Below are positions 1-7,801 of a DNA stretch of 50,091 bases, piece after piece (position 1 is the stretch's first letter; every line of letters begins with the position of its first letter). The position numbers were made by a program, and so were the translations under genes. The notes below the pieces were generated by a model, which was given only the letters and a program-made list of their open reading frames with translations, was not told where the DNA came from and did no database searches. This DNA comes from Clostridiales bacterium (lineage in GTDB: Bacteria; Bacillota; Clostridia; Saccharofermentanales; Saccharofermentanaceae). The stretch covers positions 1 through 50,091 of the forward strand of contig JAFWSW010000130.1 of assembly GCA_017519205.1 (NCBI GenBank). The letters run 5' to 3'.

Positions 1-649
1 ACGAGAATACGCCGACCATGTATGCCATGTAGTATCCGGAGACAAAGAGCACCAGAAGCACGATCGTCAGCACCGGCCACGTCCTCTTGTTATCGATAAA
101 TTTCTCAGTAAGAAGGATCAGAAGCGGAAGGATCGCAAATCCATCCAGCCACATGATATTGAACATGTAGATGATCGCAAAGGAACAAAGCGGATACATC
201 ATGCCGAAAAGGATCGACATCTTATCATCGGATTTGAATTTGCGGTCTAAAAGCCAGGTCATAAAAGCACCGGCAAAGGAAAGCTTCACGATGATGATGA
301 GTGCGACCATCTCCTGGATCATCGATGTCGGGAATATAAGCACTATCAGATTCAACGGGCTGGAAAGATAGTATCCGAAAACGCCCATCGTATTCGCGCC
401 GAGACCGAGACTTCTATTGTAGAAAAGGGACTGTCCGGATAACAGCTGCTTCTTCAATCCGATGAGATACGGACCGTACTGCGCCGCAAGATCAGATGTA
501 AGGACACTTCTGCCGCCGAACGGGATGATCATGTTGATGGAAAACACCGTCACCATCGCAAGCATGGTCAGGAAAAACGCCAGCAGCGGACGACAGTCGA
601 TCTGCTTATGATTGCCCGCTTTCTTTTCAAGAGTCTTCTTCTCGATCAA
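1..649 (-). CDS. YfhO-family membrane protein (partial, N-terminal part)
   Basis: Read on the minus strand this is the first ~216 codons of a polytopic membrane protein whose C-terminus lies outside the window. It begins MIEKKTLEKK and closely parallels the upstream paralogue (MIEKNTLESAK), sharing motifs such as PFGGRSVLTSDLAAQYGPYL, SSPLNLI, VKLSFAGAFMT and ILFGMMY. YfhO proteins are GT-C-like enzymes that transfer sugars from undecaprenyl phosphate to cell-surface polymers outside the membrane; that role is known for the family and only inferred here. The start is a TTG at 647-649, chosen because a GGAGG lies 9-10 nt upstream and because it aligns with the paralogue's start. It overlaps the 3' end of the preceding gene by 23 nt, so translation is probably coupled. 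Confidence 0.85.
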   Translation of the reverse strand, partial: MIEKKTLEKKAGNHKQIDCRPLLAFFLTMLAMVTVFSINMIIPFGGRSVLTSDLAAQYGPYLIGLKKQLLSGQSLFYNRSLGLGANTMGVFGYYLSSPLNLIVLIFPTSMIQEMVALIIIVKLSFAGAFMTWLLDRKFKSDDKMSILFGMMYPLCSFAIIYMFNIMWLDGFAILPLLILLTEKFIDNKRTWPVLTIVLLVLFVSGYYMAYMVGVFS

Positions 650-977
650 GCTTGATTTCCTCCTCCGCCTTGCGCTCCTGATGTTTTTTTCTTGTGACCA
701 CGATAAGTGCCACGCTGAAGAAAACACCCAGTGCACTGATTATAACACCAATTCCCATTCCGTTGGGAACGAATGTCAGTTCTACCGTGTGGGTCCCGGG
801 GGCCATCGGCAGGAGGATAAAAGCGTCCTGGTAAGACGATATCTCCACCTTCTCTCCATCCACCGTTGCGGTCCATCCGTTTTCGTACGGGATCGTGGCG
901 ATCAGCGTCTTCTGTTCATCCGCCGTTGCTGTAAATGTAACCTTTCCATCGCTTACCGAAAGATCCGAGATCCCCGT
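627..977 (-). pseudogene. In-frame C-terminal remainder of the interrupted yfhO gene
   Basis: After the TAG at 978-980 the frame continues TGISDLSVSDGKVTF and then IPYENGWTATVDGEKVEI, the typical YfhO end domain, followed by a final membrane segment (GVIISALGVFFSVALIVV) and a basic, charged tail ending at TGA 627-629. With this part the protein would be 926 codons long including the stop position, a normal length for the family. There is no ribosome binding site of its own near the break, so this piece is probably not made as a separate protein unless the stop is read through. Confidence 0.8.
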
Positions 978-3407
978 CTACACGGCTTCCGTCTGTTTTC
1001 CGAGTTCTTCCGTGTCGCATACGGCGATCGAGGGAGTAAAGGAAGCAAAGATATCATCGTCACAGCGCACCTCGATCGTGATCTCCTCTCCGGCACTGTG
1101 TACACCGGTATCGACGATCACGGAGAAGTACGAAGAAGACTCTTCCACATACACCGGGATATCATTGCAGTAGATCGAGACCGGAGCACTGTGCATCAGG
1201 AACGGGATCGAAAGATATACCGGACCGTCCTTTTCGACCTTCGTCTTCGCACGAAGGAGGATCGGCGACTTGCTGTTATTTCTCAGATAGAACGTCAATT
1301 CGGAAGAATACTTCTCCACATCCTCGAGGTCGAGCGCATTCTTTTCTTTATCATATTCCAGAGTAATGTCGGCCATGTCACCGGACACTTCCTGCGCATT
1401 CATTACCTCCCAGGAGAGTGCTTTTGTATCATAGACCTTATCTGCAGGGATGCCGGAGAGCGAGCTCATCCAGTCTTCCTGGAATTTGAAATAGTCCTTG
1501 CCCTCGCCCATGGTCTCGAGGCTGTATCCGTCAAAGCCGGAAGCTCCAGCATCCGCAAGGAAAACGATATCTGTCGCATACGGGTTTTCAAAGAGTGTAT
1601 ATCTACCGTATGTGCCGACCGGATCGATCCCGCTGATCTCCTTGACCGAGGAGACGATGTATTTCACACCGAGGAAAGAGTCCGCCGGAAGATTCATCGC
1701 TCTGTGCTCGGAAGAGAAGTAATTGAAGTTCGTGCAATAACCGAGCTGCTTGAGGAAACGGTGCTGCTTCTTATTCGACATGGAGCAGAAAGCACCGATG
1801 CCGTTTGTCTCTGTATACGAGGAAAGATTCAGGGAATCGATATTATCGGAAAGGAACCAGGCACGCTCCACACGATATCCTTCCGAGCTGTCCAGCGACG
1901 ATGTCAGTTCCTGAAGTTCTTCGACTTCCGCCTGAAAATCAGAGGCTTCCTCGGTATCGTTCCAGATGGCACCGACTGTAACTCTGGGTGCGAGGAATAC
2001 GATCTCTACAAGCACGATCGGAACCAGGATACCGGATCCGAGTTTCTTCAGGTTCGCCAGCTGATCGCTCCATTTTTCTTTCGACAGACCGAAAAGACAG
2101 AGCGCGATCAGAAGGAGAAGGATGAGATTCTGGAAATACATGGACTCTCCCTCTTTGAGTCCGCTGAAGCGCTCCGCGATCAGAAGGAGAGCGAACAGCA
2201 GTCCGAACATCGCGATAAAATGCTTGTTCTGAAGGAAGCGGATATGAAGGAAAGAGTAAATAGCCACAAGGATCATTCCGAAGATGAACAGGAACGAATA
2301 TCTGTAAAGGAACCAGTTCGGATTATCGAAAAGATGCCATGCCATGTTCAGGACCGGCATGAGGAAAGAAATGATCCCCAGCGTAAATGCTATTCCCACA
2401 CGAATGCGGAGACGCTTGGGGATGTCGGGATTCATGAAGAATAGAACAACGAGTTCCAGTACCGCCAGACTTGAGAATACAAACGGCATATTCGTGGAAA
2501 TATCCGACAGCTTCGCAAGGAATACATACGGGAGGAACTGGATCAGGCTGAACGGCGGGTCCATCGATATCGAAGCCGACGCGGAACGGTCCCCGTTTAC
2601 GATCGTATCGATACCGGCCGGAAGCAGGAGCGCCGCACATACCATCGCAGCGAAAACGGCAGTCAAAATGAAGACGCCGAGTGCTTTTGCAGAAGAAGGA
2701 GAGCCGGCGGTGCGGTCATTCTTTCTGTCATATTCCAGAACCCCGATCAGGTAGAAGAACGAGAAAATACCTACCATGTAAGCGATGTAGTAATTCGACG
2801 CGAAAAGCACTATCAGCACAAGAAGGACTTTATATGCCTGACGGATGTCCTTACGGAACTTCTCGATCACGAGGATCAGGAGCGGCAGAAGTGCAAATCC
2901 GTCGAGCCAGATGAAGTTAAAGATGAACGACATCGAGTAGGAAGAAAGTGCGTAGATCATGCCGAAAAGGATGCTCATCTTCGTCTTTGAACTGAATTTA
3001 TAATCGATCAGCGCAGTCATAAATGCACCGGCGAAAGAGAGCTTGAGCATGATGATCAGCACGATCGCATCGGAGATGTGTGAGACCGGGAACAGAAGCG
3101 AGATCAGGTTCAGAGGGCTCGAACAGTAGTAGGCAATGATTCCCGGCAGGCTCTTTCCCATACCGATCTCAAAGGAATAGTAAGGTGATCCGCCGTGGAG
3201 GATCTTATTTCGCATCGTGATCAGATACGGTGCGTACTGGGCCGAAAGATCCGATACCATGACCGATCTTGGTCCGAACGGAGCCACGCCTGTCAGAAGG
3301 AGGATCGCTGCCAGTGCTGCGAACACGGAAAAGAACGCCATGAGCGGACGGAAATTCCGTTCTTTCTTCAGGCGCTTTGCACTTTCAAGCGTGTTCTTCT
3401 CGATCAT
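978..3407 (-). CDS. YfhO-family membrane glycosyltransferase, C-terminally truncated by in-frame TAG
   Basis: Encodes 809 residues: a short basic N-terminus, about a dozen hydrophobic segments (residues ~20-480), then a large extracytoplasmic domain. Family features include SDLSAQYAPYL and SSPLNLISLLFPVSHI near the N-terminus. YfhO-type proteins are placed at the last step of lipoteichoic-acid or related polymer glycosylation, taking sugar from a polyprenyl carrier. The start ATG follows AAGGAG with 8 nt spacing. Translation stops at TAG (978-980), but the same frame stays open for 116 more codons carrying the conserved C-terminal module, so the reading frame is broken by one nonsense codon. 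Other genes here (dnaX, truA) end in TAG, so the codon is an ordinary stop. The product may be inactive, or the stop may be an assembly or sequencing error. Confidence 0.8.
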   Translation of the reverse strand: MIEKNTLESAKRLKKERNFRPLMAFFSVFAALAAILLLTGVAPFGPRSVMVSDLSAQYAPYLITMRNKILHGGSPYYSFEIGMGKSLPGIIAYYCSSPLNLISLLFPVSHISDAIVLIIMLKLSFAGAFMTALIDYKFSSKTKMSILFGMIYALSSYSMSFIFNFIWLDGFALLPLLILVIEKFRKDIRQAYKVLLVLIVLFASNYYIAYMVGIFSFFYLIGVLEYDRKNDRTAGSPSSAKALGVFILTAVFAAMVCAALLLPAGIDTIVNGDRSASASISMDPPFSLIQFLPYVFLAKLSDISTNMPFVFSSLAVLELVVLFFMNPDIPKRLRIRVGIAFTLGIISFLMPVLNMAWHLFDNPNWFLYRYSFLFIFGMILVAIYSFLHIRFLQNKHFIAMFGLLFALLLIAERFSGLKEGESMYFQNLILLLLIALCLFGLSKEKWSDQLANLKKLGSGILVPIVLVEIVFLAPRVTVGAIWNDTEEASDFQAEVEELQELTSSLDSSEGYRVERAWFLSDNIDSLNLSSYTETNGIGAFCSMSNKKQHRFLKQLGYCTNFNYFSSEHRAMNLPADSFLGVKYIVSSVKEISGIDPVGTYGRYTLFENPYATDIVFLADAGASGFDGYSLETMGEGKDYFKFQEDWMSSLSGIPADKVYDTKALSWEVMNAQEVSGDMADITLEYDKEKNALDLEDVEKYSSELTFYLRNNSKSPILLRAKTKVEKDGPVYLSIPFLMHSAPVSIYCNDIPVYVEESSSYFSVIVDTGVHSAGEEITIEVRCDDDIFASFTPSIAVCDTEELGKQTEAV

Positions 3408-3436
3408 GATCTGTTCTCCTTAATTCTTACATTGGT

Positions 3437-3463
3437 ATCGTATCACAAACGCCCTGTTTCCAA
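3437..3463 (-). promoter_or_regulatory. Candidate promoter of the yfhO pair
   Basis: On the minus strand TTGGAA (3458-3463) is followed after 15 nt by TACGAT (3437-3442), preceded by TGA so that it reads as an extended -10. The spacer is short. The 140-nt gap it lies in (3408-3547) is shared with the divergent glycosyltransferase gene, for which TATACT at 3507-3512 is a possible -10 without a clear -35. Confidence 0.35.
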
Positions 3464-3547
3464 AAGGTTTACGATTGAAACTGTCCTTTTTACCGCATGA
3501 ATGTAGTATACTGATTACATAGTTCGGAATAGTTTATGAGGTGGATT

Positions 3548-4498
3548 ATGCTAGTTAGTCTGATGGTTCCCTGTTATAACGAACAGGAAGCTCTTCCCTA
3601 TCTTTATGAGGCACTGTGCAAGGTCACGTCCGAGTGCAGCCAGTATGAGTATGAACTGATCTTCGTCAACGACGGCAGTAAAGACAATACTCTGGGCGTT
3701 CTTAAAGAAATGGCCGCGAAAGACTCGCGTATCCGCTATATCTCTTTTTCAAGAAACTTCGGAAAAGAAGCCGCCATGTATGCCGGTCTTGCCGCCGCCA
3801 GGGGCGAGTGGATCGGACTTCTCGATGCGGACATGCAGGACCCGCCGTCTCTTCTTCCGGAGATGTTTGAAGCACTGGAAAAAGATGAGTGTGATATCGT
3901 TGCCACACGACGTGTATCCAGAAAGGGCGAGCCGCCGATCCGAAGCTGGTTTGCCCGCCGTTTCTATCACCTGATCAATAAATTCACCGATGTCGAGATC
4001 GTCGATGGCGCAAGAGATTTCCGTGTCATGAAGCGTCCGGTCGTTGATGCGATCCTTTCTCTCAAAGAGAGACAGCGCTTCAGTAAAGGTATCTTCGCCT
4101 GGGTCGGTTTCCGCACCAAGTGGCTGGAATATGAAAACGTCGAGCGTGTCGCCGGCGAGACGAAGTGGTCATTCTGGAAGCTTTTCCGTTACGCCATCGA
4201 AGGTATCGTCTCCTTTACCACTGCGCCGCTCCGTATTGCCATGATCGTCGGATTCCTTACTTCACTCGGCGCCTTCCTTTACTTGCTTTACTACTTCATC
4301 CACGCCCTCGTCTACCAGACATGGGAAAAGGTTGCCGGTTATCCGTCACTCCTGTCCTTCATGCTCTTCCTCGGCGGCATGGTCCTGATGGCACTGGGAA
4401 TCATCGGCGAGTATCTTGCGAAGACCTATATCGAGATCAAGAACCGTCCGCTCTATGTTATCGCAGAGGACAATAAGAGAGACGAAGACGCGAAGTAA
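3548..4498 (+). CDS. Polyprenyl-phosphate glycosyltransferase, family 2 (CsbB/GtrB-like)
   Basis: A 316-residue protein with an N-terminal GT-A fold: MVPCYNEQE at the start, VNDGS (~40-44), the nucleotide-sugar/metal motif DADMQD (~93-98), and C-terminal membrane helices at ~229-254 and ~268-289. This layout is that of CsbB, GtrB and YfdH, which load a sugar from a nucleotide donor onto undecaprenyl phosphate at the inner face of the membrane. In Bacillus subtilis csbB lies next to yfhO and the two work with the flippase GtcA to decorate lipoteichoic acid; the divergent yfhO genes here fit that scheme. The start at 3548 is preferred over 3536 because GAGGTGG sits just upstream of it. Confidence 0.9.
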   Translation: MLVSLMVPCYNEQEALPYLYEALCKVTSECSQYEYELIFVNDGSKDNTLGVLKEMAAKDSRIRYISFSRNFGKEAAMYAGLAAARGEWIGLLDADMQDPPSLLPEMFEALEKDECDIVATRRVSRKGEPPIRSWFARRFYHLINKFTDVEIVDGARDFRVMKRPVVDAILSLKERQRFSKGIFAWVGFRTKWLEYENVERVAGETKWSFWKLFRYAIEGIVSFTTAPLRIAMIVGFLTSLGAFLYLLYYFIHALVYQTWEKVAGYPSLLSFMLFLGGMVLMALGIIGEYLAKTYIEIKNRPLYVIAEDNKRDEDAK

Positions 4499-4522
4499 TT
4501 CACATACCGGAATTTGCGCATG

Positions 4523-4584
4523 AAAAAACCTTCGACACGCCTCCACAGGGCTTTAGCCCGAGGACCAGCGCGAGAAGGTTTATT
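4523..4584. terminator. Bidirectional terminator between converging genes
   Basis: AAACCTTC (4526-4533) pairs with GAAGGTTT (4574-4581), enclosing a GGGC-TTTA-GCCC hairpin (4548-4559). TTTATTT follows on the plus strand and TTTTTT on the minus strand, so it can end both the glycosyltransferase gene and the cyclophilin operon. Confidence 0.65.
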
Positions 4585-4606
4585 TCTGCACAAAAATATG
4601 GATGAA

Positions 4607-5092
4607 TTACTTCGCGACGGTTACTTTCTTCATCTTCTGCTCTTTGAGCGGACGGTCACCTCTGTCTGTCGGGGTGGATGCGATCTCATCTACGACTTCG
4701 ATGCCTTCGATGATTCTTCCGAATGCAGCGTAGTTGCCGTCGAGGAACGGGCCGTCCTCATGCATGATGAAGAACTGGGAACCTGCAGAGTTCGGATCTC
4801 CGGCACGTGCCATGGAGAGTACTCCACGCTCGTGGGACAGATTATTCTCTACACCATTTGCACGGAACTCACCCTTGATGTGATGACCCGGGCCGCCCAT
4901 ACCTGTACCTGTTGGATCACCGCCCTGGATCATGAATCCGGAAATAACACGGTGGAAGATAAGACCATCATAGAAGCCTTTCTCCGCAAGATCGATAAAG
5001 TTCTGCACACTGATCGGCGCCACATCCGGATACAGCTCCAGCTTCATGATGCCGCCGTTTTCCATCTCAATAGTTACGATTGGATTTGCCAT
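4607..5092 (-). CDS. Cyclophilin-type peptidyl-prolyl cis-trans isomerase
   Basis: A compact 161-residue single-domain cyclophilin that speeds proline cis-trans isomerisation during protein folding. Active-site residues are visible: FHR (46-48), GFMIQGGD (52-59) and SQFFI (105-109). No signal peptide or membrane segment is present, so it should be cytoplasmic. An AAAGGAG lies ahead of the ATG. It is the last gene of the run ecfA-ecfT-ROK kinase-truA-ppi, 36 nt after truA, and is followed by a terminator hairpin. The family assignment is secure; the specific client proteins are unknown. Confidence 0.95.
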   Translation of the reverse strand: MANPIVTIEMENGGIMKLELYPDVAPISVQNFIDLAEKGFYDGLIFHRVISGFMIQGGDPTGTGMGGPGHHIKGEFRANGVENNLSHERGVLSMARAGDPNSAGSQFFIMHEDGPFLDGNYAAFGRIIEGIEVVDEIASTPTDRGDRPLKEQKMKKVTVAK

Positions 5093-5128
5093 AATTCAAA
5101 TCTCCTTTGTTTTAATCACTCTTTGATA

Positions 5129-5917
5129 CTACCACATGAGGTCTTCATAGAAAACCTCTTCGAGGGTGAGTCCTTTTGCCGGCATCGTTTTACCTGCCTC
5201 TTTTCTTACACCTTCGCCCATCAGGAGTTTCTCGATCTCAGCCTTTGCCATCTTTCCCTGTCCGACATAGACGAGTGTCCCCGCCATAATGCGGACCATA
5301 TTATAGAGGAAAGATTCGCCGATAACGGTGATCTCGATCAGGTCGGGATCTCCCTCGGCACGTCTTACGTACACATCTTTCATCGTGCGGATCGGTGTGA
5401 TGTCCGGACCGCCCTGTGCCCGGAAAGCAGAAAAATCGTGTGTTCCGATAAATGCTTTTGCCGCGTCATCCATCGCCTCGACATCCAGCACACCGGGAAC
5501 GAATGCCTCGGTCCTCCTGTCGATTGCAGACGGCACTTTCGCATTACGTACTCTGTAGCAGTAACGCTTGCCTTTACTGTTAAAACGTGCGTGGAAAGTA
5601 TCCGGAACTTCCTTGGCGGCAAGGACCACCAGATCGTCGTCGAGCACCGCATTCAGTGCCAGCGGGATCTTTTCCTCCGGAATCGGAAAGGGTACATCCA
5701 CATGCGAGATGTGTCCTTTTGCATGTACTCCGGAGTCCGTCCTGCTGCACCCGTAAATACGGCAAAAGCGCCCGTACACCTTCTCCACTGCTTCTTCCAG
5801 TGTCTGCTGTACGGAGCGCCCGTTATCCTGTCTTTGGAAACCGACAAAATCAGTCCCGTCATATTCGGTCAGCAAAGCGATGCGGATATCCGCAGTGGTT
5901 CTGCCTTCCTCACTCAT
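5129..5917 (-). CDS. truA: tRNA pseudouridine(38-40) synthase TruA
   Basis: A 262-residue protein with the TruA catalytic motif GCSRTDSGVHAKGH, in which Asp61 is the nucleophile, plus the N-terminal LLTEYDGTDFVGFQRQ and the C-terminal FLYNMVRIMAGTLVYVG segment. TruA converts uridines 38-40 of the tRNA anticodon arm to pseudouridine. In many Firmicutes truA follows ecfA1-ecfA2-ecfT after rplQ; here a ROK kinase gene has been placed between. The start lies 4 nt after the kinase stop codon, so the two are probably translated from the same message. Confidence 0.96.
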   Translation of the reverse strand: MSEEGRTTADIRIALLTEYDGTDFVGFQRQDNGRSVQQTLEEAVEKVYGRFCRIYGCSRTDSGVHAKGHISHVDVPFPIPEEKIPLALNAVLDDDLVVLAAKEVPDTFHARFNSKGKRYCYRVRNAKVPSAIDRRTEAFVPGVLDVEAMDDAAKAFIGTHDFSAFRAQGGPDITPIRTMKDVYVRRAEGDPDLIEITVIGESFLYNMVRIMAGTLVYVGQGKMAKAEIEKLLMGEGVRKEAGKTMPAKGLTLEEVFYEDLMW

Positions 5918-5921
5918 TTTC

Positions 5922-6899
5922 TTATCCCTGGATCTTGTCGTCGAAGCAGGCCTTACCCATCATGGCGGCACCGACGATACCGGCATCGTTGCCCATCTTG
6001 GCAACACGGATCTCGGTCTTTCTTACGCCCGGGCCGAAGAACGGCTTACTCAGAGTCTTCTCACGAAGCGGCACCATCAGCGGATCACCTTCGTTACAGA
6101 CACCTCCGCCGATCAGAAGAACCTCCGGCATAAAAGTGTTGATTGCATTTGCCAGACCTTCAGAAAGATAGTCGATGTAAGTATCTACAACATTTGCGGA
6201 AACTTCGTCACCGGCTCTCATACCGTCAAAAGCAATTCTTGCATTGGCACGTCCGCCGTTCTCCTCGATGAGTTTTCCGAGGATGGATGTCGGATTGGCT
6301 GCCGCAGCTTCTTCTGTCATGCGTGCGAGAGCAGATGCGGAACCATATGCTTCGAAGCATCCCTTACGTCCGCAGGAGCACTGCTGTCCGTTGACCATGA
6401 TGACGTGGTGACCGAACTCGGAACCTGCCTGGTTGAATCCGGAGAAAATACGGTTGTTTACGATAACACCGGCACCGATACCTGTTCCGAGTGTGATCGT
6501 TACGGAATCCGCAACATCTGCCGCTGCACCGGAGACACTCTCCGCCATAGCTGCGCAGTTTGCATCGTTATCGATATAGACCGGGAGATCGATCACCGTA
6601 CGGATGATCTTTCTCATCGGCGCATTTACGAAAGGAAGGTTGGTCGCATAGACCAGTGTGCCGGCCTTGTTATCCGGTGTTCCCGGAGAGCCGATACCGA
6701 TCGCGGAAACATCAGACTCAGAGATGTTCGCTTCTGCAATCGCCTGCTTTGCCAGGTTACCCATGTCCGTGATGATCTCTTCCATCGGACGGTCCGCATT
6801 TGTCTTGATGCTGACCTTATTCAGAAGTTCACCATTCTCCGTTACCACGCCGGCTTTGATGTTCGTGCCGCCAAGATCGATTCCTACAAAATATGCCAT
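5922..6899 (-). CDS. ROK-family sugar kinase (probable glucokinase)
   Basis: A 325-residue ROK kinase. Visible are the phosphate-binding DLGGTN (8-13), the IDNDAN region with the likely catalytic Asp (108-110), LGTGIGAG (135-142), EFGHH (159-163), and the zinc motif C-x-C-x4-C (Cys172, 174, 179) followed by GCFEAYGS. There is no N-terminal DNA-binding domain, which favours an enzyme over a ROK repressor. Glucose is the most likely substrate judging by the ExGH-CxCGxxGCxE arrangement, but N-acetylhexosamines cannot be excluded. GAGGAG precedes the ATG. It sits between ecfT and truA, an unusual place for this gene. Confidence 0.88.
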   Translation of the reverse strand: MAYFVGIDLGGTNIKAGVVTENGELLNKVSIKTNADRPMEEIITDMGNLAKQAIAEANISESDVSAIGIGSPGTPDNKAGTLVYATNLPFVNAPMRKIIRTVIDLPVYIDNDANCAAMAESVSGAAADVADSVTITLGTGIGAGVIVNNRIFSGFNQAGSEFGHHVIMVNGQQCSCGRKGCFEAYGSASALARMTEEAAAANPTSILGKLIEENGGRANARIAFDGMRAGDEVSANVVDTYIDYLSEGLANAINTFMPEVLLIGGGVCNEGDPLMVPLREKTLSKPFFGPGVRKTEIRVAKMGNDAGIVGAAMMGKACFDDKIQG

Positions 6900-6985
6900 T
6901 TCAAACTCTCCTCATCTTTGAAATTCATCTATTTTCTTTTCCGGATCCCTTTCCCCGGAATTAAAAGCTTCATGCGCGAATAATT

Positions 6986-7801
6986 TTACTTCATATTCAC
7001 CAAGAAATCTACTGCCAAGGGGATAAAAGCCACCGCGGCGAGTATGATCAGCCAGACAAAATCCGATGCCTTCAGTCGCAGCGGATGGAGCTTCGTCTTT
7101 CCGACGCCTCCCTGATAGCATCTGGCGTCCATGGCTACGGCCAGTTCGTCCGCTCTTTTAAATGCACTGACGAACAGCGGGACCAGCACCGCCACATATC
7201 CTTTGGCACGCTTAAACACATTTCCCGTATCGTATTCCGCACCTCGGGAAGACTGTGCCTTCATGATCTTATCCGTTTCCTCGACAAGAGTCGGGATAAA
7301 ACGGAGTGCGATGGAGATGGTCATCGCCATCTCATTTACCGGGACCTTGATTACCTTGAGCGGCGATCCGAGTGCTTCCAGCGCATCTGCCAGTTTCAGC
7401 GGTGTCGTGGTCAGAGAAAGAAGAATACTCGTCGCCAGGATCAGGAACATCAGTCGGAAGGCCATAAAGGTCGCTTTTTCCAGACCGACGGTCGTAATCT
7501 TGAAGATCCACCAGCTCCAGATCTCATCCCCGGACCGTATCGTCAGGAGATTGATCAGGAAGATAAAGACCATGATAAACACGACCGGTTTCAGTGAGCG
7601 GAGTATCTCGAGCGGATTGACTCTCGACAGGAACGTCAGAAAGAGGATCACACCCAGAGTCGCGATCATCGCCGTCGTGGTATTCGCCAGGAAGATCGTC
7701 ACCATATAAAGGATAAACAGGATGATCTTAAATCTCGGGTCGAGGCGGTGTATCACGGAGTTCCCCTCGACATAACGGCCGATAGAAACATCTTTCATCA
7801 T
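6986..7801 (-). CDS. ecfT: ECF transporter transmembrane component EcfT
   Basis: A 271-residue membrane protein with about six hydrophobic segments and a cytoplasmic region carrying the two coupling helices, seen as QSSRGAEYDT and AMDARCYQGG (variants of the Ala-Arg-Gly motifs that contact the ATPases). EcfT links the ATPases to exchangeable substrate-binding S components for vitamins and metals; no S component is present here, as is usual for the shared group II module beside the ribosomal cluster. The ATG overlaps the ecfA stop by 4 nt (ATGA). A nearby second ATG (7798) is possible. Confidence 0.94.
   Translation of the reverse strand: MMKDVSIGRYVEGNSVIHRLDPRFKIILFILYMVTIFLANTTTAMIATLGVILFLTFLSRVNPLEILRSLKPVVFIMVFIFLINLLTIRSGDEIWSWWIFKITTVGLEKATFMAFRLMFLILATSILLSLTTTPLKLADALEALGSPLKVIKVPVNEMAMTISIALRFIPTLVEETDKIMKAQSSRGAEYDTGNVFKRAKGYVAVLVPLFVSAFKRADELAVAMDARCYQGGVGKTKLHPLRLKASDFVWLIILAAVAFIPLAVDFLVNMK

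Noticed and set aside
978-980. TAG as a recoded sense codon (for example pyrrolysine)
   Set aside because: TAG ends truA and dnaX normally here and no pyl genes are visible, so an ordinary nonsense codon or base error is simpler.
612-2444. 610-codon plus-strand open frame
   Set aside because: It is antisense to the yfhO gene, has no ribosome site and reads as a Arg/His/Asp-rich shadow.
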